A DNA stretch of 23,861 bases from CAZDWZ01 sp964509425 (GTDB lineage: Bacteria > Bdellovibrionota_C > UBA2361 > SZUA-149 > CAZDWZ01), in the NCBI GenBank assembly GCA_964509425.1, contig CAZDWZ010000028.1, positions 1-23,861 of the forward strand. The letters are read 5' to 3'. Shown here in pieces: positions 19,291 to 23,861 of the stretch. The translations under genes and the position numbers were made by a program. The number at the start of each line of letters is the position of its first letter. Within the stretch, counting starts at the first letter, position 1. Under the pieces are notes generated by a model that saw only the letters and a list, made by a program, of their open reading frames with translations, had not been told where the DNA came from and did no database searches.

Positions 19291-19643
19291 GCGAGCAAGC
19301 CGCGTTCAACTTTGACCAGCAAGCCAAACTACGCAAGGCCGCAGCCGATTGGATTACGGCCAATCCGCAAGCGTTCGCGCTGTTTGAGCGATTCGCACTA
19401 GAGATGGCCAACCGCAAGCGGCGATTCGGAATGAAAGCGCTTGCGGAGAGAGTACGATGGCAAGTTATGGCAACGTGGAAGAAAGACGCCGAAGGATTCA
19501 AGCTGAACAATAACTTGGTTTCGTTTTTATCCCGCGAGTTAATCAAGCGCTATCCTGAACTTGGCCACTACATTGAGCTTCGGCGATGTGCTGATGAAGT
19601 ACCGGGAAAGCCAGTGCTAGAAGTTGTCAAGGAAGGAGTATGA
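19287..19643 (+). CDS. Conserved phage hypothetical protein, 118 aa
   Basis: ATGA overlap with the nuclease gene. The order NPQAFALFERFALEMANRKRRFGMKALAERVRW, then GFKLNNNLVSFLSRELIKRYPELGHYIELR, is a pattern I recognise from phage and prophage proteins of unknown function near recombination or replication genes. All helical, probably DNA-associated. Length as usual for the family. Confidence 0.75.
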   Translation: MSEQAAFNFDQQAKLRKAAADWITANPQAFALFERFALEMANRKRRFGMKALAERVRWQVMATWKKDAEGFKLNNNLVSFLSRELIKRYPELGHYIELRRCADEVPGKPVLEVVKEGV

Positions 19644-19924
19644 GCGAAAGATTATCACCATCATCCATTGACGATCTCGAAGAAACACAAAAGGCGATAG
19701 GCCAATATAGCGAGCCTATTATACTGAAGCTTTGCGCCGAAATCCGCGCTTGCTGGGCAGACATTGCTGCCGCGACGGAAGCGATGAAGAAGCAGTCCGA
19801 TGAGATGGCGCTACTTTGCACTATCGCGCTTGCCGTAGCGGAAGAGGAAGCACTTTCGACAGCCACGGAATCGGCGGCATTTGCGGCGCTAAGGGATTGG
19901 CAGAAGTGGAAGCGGGAAGAATAA
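19640..19924 (+). CDS. Hypothetical helical protein, 94 aa
   Basis: ATGA overlap with the previous gene. Acidic and Ala-rich helices (PIILKLCAEIRACWADIAAATEA; MALLCTIALAVAEEEAL; AFAALRDWQKWKREE). No motif or family is recognised. It is the last gene before the promoter at 19948 and closes the operon started at 17119. Confidence 0.55.
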   Translation: MSERLSPSSIDDLEETQKAIGQYSEPIILKLCAEIRACWADIAAATEAMKKQSDEMALLCTIALAVAEEEALSTATESAAFAALRDWQKWKREE

Positions 19925-19947
19925 CTCACTACCTCAATGTTTCTCTA

Positions 19948-19976
19948 TTGCACTATTGTCTCATCTCTGCTATCTT
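19948..19976 (+). promoter_or_regulatory. Promoter directly upstream of the 78-aa gene
   Basis: TTGCAC (19948-19953), 17-bp spacer, TATCTT (19971-19976). The ATG at 19986 is only nine nt after the -10, so the leader would be two to four nt. This decides the start: an in-frame ATG at 19956 lies inside the promoter and is not used. Confidence 0.6.
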
Positions 19977-19985
19977 CTGCCTGCA

Positions 19986-20222
19986 ATGAAAAACAAACTT
20001 CTAACTATTGACGACGTACTGGCTACCCTTGAAGACTTTATTTCTTGGGCTGGTGGAATTACTGCATTGTCGCGGACTTGGATCGCACAAGGACATACAG
20101 GCGCAACCGGGCAGATCATTGGCCGCATTCGCGCTGGCAAAGACGCGCCCACGCCTGCCGTACTCGCGGCGATGGGCTTGCAGCGGGTGACGCTGTACAA
20201 GGAAAAGGACGATGAAAAATGA
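19986..20222 (+). CDS. Small putative HTH-like protein, 78 aa
   Basis: Start at ATG 19986 by the promoter position; nearly leaderless and without ribosome site. The fold is helical (TIDDVLATLEDFISWAGGITAL, then GATGQIIGRIRAGKDAPTPAVLAAMGLQRV). The C-terminal half (GRIRAGKDAPTPAVLAAMGL) resembles the end of a Cro/C1-type HTH, where the last helices choose and position the DNA helix. A DNA-binding role is plausible but not certain. Coupled to the next gene by ATGA. Confidence 0.55.
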   Translation: MKNKLLTIDDVLATLEDFISWAGGITALSRTWIAQGHTGATGQIIGRIRAGKDAPTPAVLAAMGLQRVTLYKEKDDEK

Positions 20223-20539
20223 ACACAACACCAATTGAAAAATGTGCTATTGGGCTTGAAGCAGAATATGACGTAAAAGTTGCCACCGAGCGCGGCTGGT
20301 CAAAATTTGAAATCTTCCCAAATGGAAACCTGATTGGCACTTCGCCAATGGGCGAAACTGAAATGCCCGTGCCACGGTATCGTCGAGCGCTTAACAATGC
20401 TGCGCCTGATTTGCTCGCAGCGTGTGAGTTCGCGCTTAAATATCACAGGATGAAAATTGAACAGGGGAAAGATAGTTTCCCCGCTCAATTGGTAACAGCG
20501 TTGAAAAGTGCTATCGCTAGTGCGAAGAACGAAGGCTAA
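20219..20539 (+). CDS. Hypothetical protein, 106 aa
   Basis: ATGA overlap with the previous gene. The N-terminal half is beta-rich (LEAEYDVKVATERGWSKFEIFPNG). A helical half follows (YRRALNNAAPDLLAACEFALKYH), containing the NAAPDLLAACEFAL phrase common in short phage proteins. That phrase is a recognisable signature of phage small-ORF proteins but carries no known function. Confidence 0.6.
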   Translation: MNTTPIEKCAIGLEAEYDVKVATERGWSKFEIFPNGNLIGTSPMGETEMPVPRYRRALNNAAPDLLAACEFALKYHRMKIEQGKDSFPAQLVTALKSAIASAKNEG

Positions 20540-20543
20540 AGCA

Positions 20544-20885
20544 ATGAACCTCACACACTACCAATCCGCCGCCGCTCGCAACGCCGAAGGGCTTACGGCT
20601 GACCGGCTCACGATGAATTTGATGATTGCGACGGGTGCAATGGCCAAGACGCAGCTTGCCGCTGAAGATGTGACCACGAAGCCATTCAATGACGCGGCGT
20701 TGATGCTGTTTCGTCAATCCTACAGCGAGGCAGCGGAAGTGCAGCTTGCGGCAATCATCTTTAACGCGGCGGCACTGGCTGACCGCTTCGGCATTGCGCT
20801 TGAGCCGTTGCTGATGCGACAGGTGGAGAAGATGCAGGGGATAACGGATAGCGGAAGATTGCGAATGAAGGGAGACGGGAAATGA
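20544..20885 (+). CDS. Hypothetical helical protein, 113 aa
   Basis: Start at ATG 20544, four nt after the previous stop. Entirely helical. The end (SYSEAAEVQLAAIIFNAAALADRFGIALEPLLMRQVEKMQG) recalls the last helices of MazG-like nucleotide pyrophosphohydrolases, but the metal-binding ExxE...ExxD pattern is not complete, so this is not claimed. Its stop overlaps the start of the lectin-fold gene (ATGATG). Confidence 0.55.
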   Translation: MNLTHYQSAAARNAEGLTADRLTMNLMIATGAMAKTQLAAEDVTTKPFNDAALMLFRQSYSEAAEVQLAAIIFNAAALADRFGIALEPLLMRQVEKMQGITDSGRLRMKGDGK

Positions 20886-21586
20886 TGACTGAAAATTACA
20901 CTGAGGACTTAGGGAACGGTGTCGAACTGGAAATGATCTCTATCCCTGGCGGGTCGTTTTTGATGGGGTCGGATGATTTTGACGATACGCGGCCCATCCA
21001 TCGCGTGACGCTCTCGCCGTTCGAGATGGGTAAATATCCCATTACACAGGCCCAGTACAAGGCAGTAATGGGCAACAATCCATCACGCTTCAAAGGCGAC
21101 AATCTGCCGGTTGAGTCCATCTCTTGGCACGACGCGGTAGAGTTCTGTCGTAGACTCTCGCGGCAGACTGGCCAACACTGGCGTCTGCCTACTGAGGCCG
21201 AATGGGAGTACGCCTGTTTGGCTGGTTCAACCGGAAAGTATTGTTTTGGCAATAATGAGACGTTGCTGAAGGATTACGCTTGGTACGGTAAAAACTCCGA
21301 CAGCAAAACTCATCCGGTCGGAGAAAAACTACCCAATAATTGGGGTTTGCACGATATGCACGGCAACGTTTGGGAGTGGTGTCAGGATTGGTATGCGCCG
21401 TACTCAAGCAACACAGCCACAGACCCGCAAGGCCCAGCGGACGGCGATTACCGTGTTCTGCGGGGCGGCTCGTGGGTCAGCGATCGAGGCATCGCGCGGG
21501 CTGTCTTTCGTGACTACTACTTTCCGGCCTTCCGTGACCTCAATATCGGTTTTCGGGTAGTTCGGAGTTCCGCCCGCCAGGAGTGA
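20882..21586 (+). CDS. FGE-sulfatase/C-type-lectin-fold protein, candidate DGR target, 234 aa
   Basis: Full formylglycine-generating-enzyme-type domain: MISIPGGSFLMGS (18-30), RPIHRVTLSPFEMGKYPIT (36-54), WRLPTEAEWEYAC (100-112), GLHDMHGNVWEWCQDWY (154-170), and the C-terminal RVLRGGSW...IGFRVV (191-227). The residues between GGSW and IGFR, normally Asn-rich, are V, S, D, G, I, V, F, D, Y, Y, F, A, F, D and L, coded by NNY codons. That is the footprint of adenine mutagenesis of AAY codons in diversity-generating retroelements. No reverse transcriptase or template repeat is in the window. FGE-fold targets of DGRs display ligand-binding surfaces. Confidence 0.88.
   Translation: MMTENYTEDLGNGVELEMISIPGGSFLMGSDDFDDTRPIHRVTLSPFEMGKYPITQAQYKAVMGNNPSRFKGDNLPVESISWHDAVEFCRRLSRQTGQHWRLPTEAEWEYACLAGSTGKYCFGNNETLLKDYAWYGKNSDSKTHPVGEKLPNNWGLHDMHGNVWEWCQDWYAPYSSNTATDPQGPADGDYRVLRGGSWVSDRGIARAVFRDYYFPAFRDLNIGFRVVRSSARQE
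21461..21556 (+). other. Putative DGR variable region (VR)
   Basis: Codes residues ~194-225 of the lectin-fold protein. All 15 codons at expected variable positions end in C or T: GTC, AGC, GAT, GGC, ATC, GTC, TTT, GAC, TAC, TAC, TTT, GCC, TTC, GAC, CTC. Each could come from AAC or AAT by changes at the two adenines only. The framing residues (GGSW, RxA, R, P, R, IGFR) are unchanged, as in known DGR targets. Confidence 0.6.
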
Positions 21587-21596
21587 CTCGCTTTCA

Positions 21597-21609
21597 ACCC
21601 CTACGGGGT
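21597..21609. repeat. GC hairpin just after the lectin-fold gene
   Basis: ACCCC-TAC-GGGGT, 5 bp, starting 11 nt after the stop. DGR target genes often carry a GC-rich hairpin just downstream of the variable region that helps template-directed exchange; position and shape fit but the stem is short. A second weaker pairing (CCGCC 21630-21634 with GGCGG 21659-21663) follows. The rest of 21587-21679 has no gene. Confidence 0.35.
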
Positions 21610-21679
21610 ATCGCTCGTTTCTACAGATTCCGCCGCCCCTTCGGGTGTTGCCCAGAGAGGCGGGTTGCGAAAATAACAC

Positions 21680-21708
21680 TTGCAACGTCTTAGCTTGCGT
21701 GCTAATAT
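21680..21708 (+). promoter_or_regulatory. Extended -10 promoter, leaderless
   Basis: TTGCAA (21680-21685), 17-bp spacer, TAATAT (21703-21708) with TGC just before it (extended -10). The ATG of the next gene begins seven nt after the last base of the -10, the same spacing as at 4138/4145, so the transcript probably starts at the A of ATG. Confidence 0.65.
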
Positions 21709-21714
21709 CTGTCT

Positions 21715-21939
21715 ATGGAAACAAACGAAAAGCAAACAGAAGAGATTCGGCGCGCAATCAAGACCTTCTTGAATAGCGGCGAGTATGGTCGCGGCTGCTA
21801 TAAGGGCGAAGCGCCTTGCAAAACGACATTGTATTTTGATGGCGGTCACGTTTCTGAAACCGAAGACTTTCAGTTGTTTTACGTTTTGCATTCCGATTTC
21901 AATCGCCAGTATCTTAACCCGTCAAATCTAGGATTCTAA
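21715..21939 (+). CDS. Hypothetical protein, 74 aa (leaderless)
   Basis: No ribosome site; ATG at the predicted transcription start. Helical N-terminus (KQTEEIRRAIKTFLNSGEYG), a GRGCYKGEAPC segment with two cysteines, then beta-strands (KTTLYFDGGHVSE; FQLFYVLHSDF). No family is recognised. It leads a short operon with the HTH gene, nine nt downstream. Confidence 0.55.
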   Translation: METNEKQTEEIRRAIKTFLNSGEYGRGCYKGEAPCKTTLYFDGGHVSETEDFQLFYVLHSDFNRQYLNPSNLGF

Positions 21940-21948
21940 AGGCGAACG

Positions 21949-22191
21949 ATGCCAAACACATCCATTATTACTCAATTCGTCAACTCGATCATTGAAATTG
22001 AGATGGAAGAGCGAAATATGAGCCGCGCAGATATGGCGCGCGCGCTTGGTATTAGCCCGGTGACCGTAACCGTCGCACTGAATAACCGCGAACGTGACTG
22101 GAAAATCACCACGCTGGATGATTGGGCAACCGCTCTCAATTGTAACCTACATATTGAGTTTCGCCCTCGCAAAAAGAGAGGTAAAAAGTGA
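21949..22191 (+). CDS. Cro/C1-type HTH protein, 80 aa
   Basis: Helix-turn-helix of the XRE type at residues 24-55 (MSRADMARALGISPVTVTVALNN, then a recognition-helix-like end). The C-terminal part (TTLDDWATALNCNLHIEFRPRKKRGKK) matches short phage or antitoxin-like HTH proteins with a basic tail. It is a likely transcription regulator of this element. AGGCGAACG precedes the ATG. Overlaps the next gene. Confidence 0.8.
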   Translation: MPNTSIITQFVNSIIEIEMEERNMSRADMARALGISPVTVTVALNNRERDWKITTLDDWATALNCNLHIEFRPRKKRGKK

Positions 22192-22775
22192 CGCACAAAC
22201 GACTAAGCAAAAAGAAGCAATCGCGTCGTGACTACTTGCATCCAGCACTTGCAGCAATAAGGGATACGGCAATGAATACGGATGTGCCGCTTAATCCAGA
22301 GGTGCTAAAAATGGCAGGCTCAATTATCGAAAAAGTTGTGTCCATTCCAAACGAACCTGACCAGACCAAATATGAGCGGGACACCCTTATCTGGGCGCTG
22401 ATTGATATAACCGGCGAACCGAATGCGGACTTATTTGGCGAAGCTATCGCGGAAATCAAAAAGCTGAAAGAGATACGCGAGGGTGCAACGCACTGGGCAG
22501 GTAACGCGGTGCATTTCCAGCAACAGGCGGGCGAACTGCAAGAGCGGCTGGCGGGTTCGCAGCGGCTGGTCGAAAGCCAGCGGGACGTGATTCGCAAACT
22601 CCGCTCTGAAGAGTGGCAATCGCGCCTTCTGCTTTCCGAACTGGTAAGCACTGAAGCCTGTCAGTTGGACCATCACGGTTATTGCCAGTCTCACGGATGG
22701 ATGAGAACGGAGCCGACCTGTCCACACGGTAGGGCAGAGGCATTACTAAGAAAGGGGCATCGCCATCCGGCGTAG
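22188..22775 (+). CDS. Hypothetical protein, 195 aa, GTG start
   Basis: GTG start overlapping the HTH stop, preceded by GAGAGG. Long helical segments (NPEVLKMAGSIIEKVVSI; FGEAIAEIKKLKEIREGATHW; ERLAGSQRLVESQRDVIRKLRSEE, a coiled coil), then a His/Cys-rich end (CQLDHHGYCQSHGW, CPHGRAEALL) that may bind zinc. The last codons (KGHRHPA) and the stop TAG are read from the start of the ~160-bp repeat. No family is recognised. Confidence 0.6.
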   Translation: MTHKRLSKKKQSRRDYLHPALAAIRDTAMNTDVPLNPEVLKMAGSIIEKVVSIPNEPDQTKYERDTLIWALIDITGEPNADLFGEAIAEIKKLKEIREGATHWAGNAVHFQQQAGELQERLAGSQRLVESQRDVIRKLRSEEWQSRLLLSELVSTEACQLDHHGYCQSHGWMRTEPTCPHGRAEALLRKGHRHPA

Positions 22776-22914
22776 CCACTGCGGGGCAGCGGGGCGGGCG
22801 GAAGACACCGGAAGCCCTGGCCCGTCTCCATTCCGGCGGCTCGCTCAACCGCTCGCACGCCTTCACTGCCGAGGGCCGGGGGTCGTCACTTGCCCCTACA
22901 GGGCGGCGTTCCTT
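22752..22914 (+). repeat. Structured ~160-bp repeat, right copy (plus orientation)
   Basis: Inverted counterpart of 4270-4430, about 18.3 kb away. Alignment runs from AAGGGGC (22752) through the shared CGTAGCC stop region, GACACCGGAAGCCCTGG and CCGAGGGCCGGGGGTCGTC to GGGCGGCGTTCCT (22914); the middle part is diverged. CCCTGGCCC (22815-22823) can pair with GGGCCGGGG (22873-22881). As in the left copy it supplies the stop codon of the gene before it. Confidence 0.8.
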
Positions 22915-22970
22915 CGTTGTGTCGTCCCCCTTCCGGCCCGGACACTGAGGGCGCGTTAGCGCCGGAAGCG

Positions 22971-23168
22971 GTGGACCAAATCCCGAACGAGATGCTAGAT
23001 GCCGCATATAAAGCGGCATACGCAAAGAACTATTGCACGCAGTTTGCGGCGCGGATGATCGTGCAGGCCGTCCTCGAAGCTGCTGGCGTGCCTGCATTGC
23101 TTGCGCGAATTGCTGAACTGGAAGCGGAAAACGAAGAATTGGCGCTACGATTATCGGAGAATGAATAA
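22971..23168 (+). CDS. Hypothetical protein, 65 aa
   Basis: The start is put at GTG 22971 (GGAAG just upstream); ATG 22992 is an alternative, and the frame is open further back into the repeat (ATG 22890), which seems untranslated. The protein is helical: IPNEMLDAAYKAAYAKNYC, then AARMIVQAVLEAAGVPALLARIAELEAENEELALRLSE with a coiled-coil end. The first part (DAAYKAAY...MIVQAVLEAA) is like short phage helical proteins. Overlaps the next gene by one nt. Confidence 0.55.
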   Translation: MDQIPNEMLDAAYKAAYAKNYCTQFAARMIVQAVLEAAGVPALLARIAELEAENEELALRLSENE

Positions 23169-23386
23169 TGACCAAACGACTCGACCAAATCCGCAAAGGT
23201 GACACCGTGCGCCTGCCATCGGGTGCAATCGTTACCGCTGCCGAAGATGCGGAGCGCGTAGTCATCGAATCCTGGCGCTTCCCAGTCGAAGGCCGGATGC
23301 CGTGCGACCACGTAGGCGGCGCGGCAAGCGATGAGTTGGCGTTGGCGGAAGAGTGGCCGGAAGCGATTGGGGTGGAAGGGCTATGA
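23168..23386 (+). CDS. Hypothetical small protein, 72 aa
   Basis: One-nt TAATG overlap with the previous gene. Beta-rich start (QIRKGDTVRLPSGAIVTAAEDAERVVIESW), like a small SH3-type barrel, then an acidic helical end. No known family. Coupled to the next gene by ATGA. Confidence 0.5.
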   Translation: MTKRLDQIRKGDTVRLPSGAIVTAAEDAERVVIESWRFPVEGRMPCDHVGGAASDELALAEEWPEAIGVEGL

Positions 23387-23508
23387 GCGAATGCAACTGC
23401 TTTCTGAATCCGATGGAAACGTGCGGAGACTTGGCATCAATGGCTACGGTTTGCGTATGCGCAGACTATGGATTGGTTGCGCAGGATCACAGAACGTTTC
23501 CGTCTTGA
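23383..23508 (+). CDS. Small Cys-rich protein, 41 aa
   Basis: MSECNCFLNPMETCGDLA..., then VCVCADYGLV: five cysteines in CxC-type spacings within 27 residues. Tiny Cys-rich proteins starting MSECxCFLNPMETC are familiar from phage small-ORF regions; metal binding is likely, function unknown. ATGA overlap with the previous gene. Confidence 0.55.
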   Translation: MSECNCFLNPMETCGDLASMATVCVCADYGLVAQDHRTFPS

Positions 23509-23560
23509 CTGGACATTATTCCTTGCCAGTGTGGTGAGGGGAAAGCGCGGGGAGGCGTGA
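23468..23560 (+). CDS. Possible tiny amphipathic/membrane peptide, 30 aa
   Basis: An overlapping frame reads MDWLRRITERFRL then DWTLFLASVVRGKRGEA, an amphipathic helix with a hydrophobic centre and basic ends. It ends just before the ribosome site of the next gene and would bridge the gap between neighbours, as coupled genes do here. No ribosome site is seen at its ATG, so it may be chance. Confidence 0.25.
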   Translation: MDWLRRITERFRLDWTLFLASVVRGKRGEA

Positions 23561-23564
23561 GCGA

Positions 23565-23861
23565 ATGATTGAAGTAGTGGTAATTTCTGACGCATCGGAA
23601 ATCGTTTTACCGGATTCGTTCAAGTGTCCCATCTGTGGCGCAGCTATTCAGGTTGAAGAGGTTGCGGAATGGTTCAAGGATGATGATGATAACTGGAAAG
23701 CCGAAGCCGTGAAAATTGATTGTGCTACGTTTCCAGGATACGAATCGGAGGATTTTCACAGTTGGCAGCGCGGCCACTGGTCAATGCCTTACGTGGACTG
23801 GATGCCGTTGGAAAAGCGTGTCACGGACTGGGTCAATGCGCGATATTCTTGGCAGCTATAG
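23565..23861 (+). CDS. Zinc-finger-containing hypothetical protein, 98 aa
   Basis: GGGGAGG lies 10 nt before the ATG. Residues 1-20 are strand-forming (MIEVVVISDASEIVLPDSF). CPICG (21-25) is a half zinc knuckle; a second Cys (C53) is far away. The rest is acidic and Trp-rich (WFKDDDDNWKAEAV; FHSWQRGHWSMPYVDWMPLE). The stop codon is the last three bases of the window, so the gene is complete. Function unknown. Confidence 0.6.
   Translation: MIEVVVISDASEIVLPDSFKCPICGAAIQVEEVAEWFKDDDDNWKAEAVKIDCATFPGYESEDFHSWQRGHWSMPYVDWMPLEKRVTDWVNARYSWQL

Noticed and set aside
20544..20885. MazG-like pyrophosphohydrolase assignment
   Set aside because: Only the last helices look similar; the metal-binding acidic motifs are not complete.
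22456..23265. 269-codon leftward frame
   Set aside because: Crosses two rightward genes and the structured repeat; Arg/Pro-rich composition typical of a GC-rich antisense shadow.
20882..23861. Search for the DGR template repeat, accessory protein and reverse transcriptase next to the lectin-fold gene
   Set aside because: No frame with a YxDD-type reverse-transcriptase motif and no A-rich near-copy of 21461-21556 was found by eye. If present they lie outside the window, so no DGR core genes are annotated.
1..23861. tRNA, rRNA, integrase, terminase or structural phage genes
   Set aside because: None was recognised on either strand, so the phage or prophage label rests on the replication, nuclease and small-ORF gene content only.

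Overview
The window looks like the early/replication and accessory part of a tailed-phage or prophage-type element in a bacterium. Most genes run rightward in long trains of short ORFs joined by ATGA or TAATG overlaps. There is a replication core (initiator-like protein, DnaB helicase), orphan DNA methyltransferases, nucleases of phage families (endonuclease VII, GIY-YIG/T5orf172, VRR-NUC), an excisionase-like and a Cro/C1-like HTH protein, and many unrecognised small proteins. No capsid, tail, terminase, integrase, tRNA or rRNA gene was seen. Sigma70-like promoters and Shine-Dalgarno sites fit a bacterial host; the host phylum cannot be fixed from this sequence.

Layout. 1-553: a leftward cluster of tiny overlapping genes behind a leftward promoter. 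752-3272: rightward genes, several encoding very small single-span membrane proteins, with two copies of a 63-bp direct repeat. 3355-5712: a control region with four promoter-like signals, an excisionase-like HTH gene, a rho-independent terminator, a short leftward operon (4410-4860) under a palindromic operator, and the left copy of a ~160-bp structured repeat. 5763-9672: small conserved phage-type genes, including a 277-aa protein with an SSB-like acidic tail ending DDIPF. 9673-12206: two nuclease-family genes, each preceded by a similar structured motif. 12209-16958: the replication and methylation operon (initiator, DnaB, C5-MTase with a second gene coded inside it, N4/N6-MTase). 16959-17118: a leader with two interleaved long inverted repeats. 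17119-19924: an operon of small proteins plus a VRR-NUC nuclease. 19986-21586: an operon ending in a formylglycine-generating-enzyme/C-type-lectin-fold gene whose 3' end looks like the variable region of a diversity-generating retroelement (DGR). 21715-23861: an apparently leaderless gene, an HTH gene, the right inverted copy of the ~160-bp repeat, and small Cys-rich genes.

How the parts may work together. The initiator would load DnaB. The DDIPF-tailed protein is a candidate ssDNA-binding factor. The methyltransferases probably mask element DNA from host restriction. The lectin-fold protein would be the diversified receptor-binding or display protein if a DGR reverse transcriptase lies outside the window. 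The strongest candidates for something undescribed are the gene nested in the C5-MTase, the DGR-like variable region, the motif shared by two nuclease leaders, the interleaved-repeat leader at 16968-17105, and the inverted ~160-bp repeat pair.
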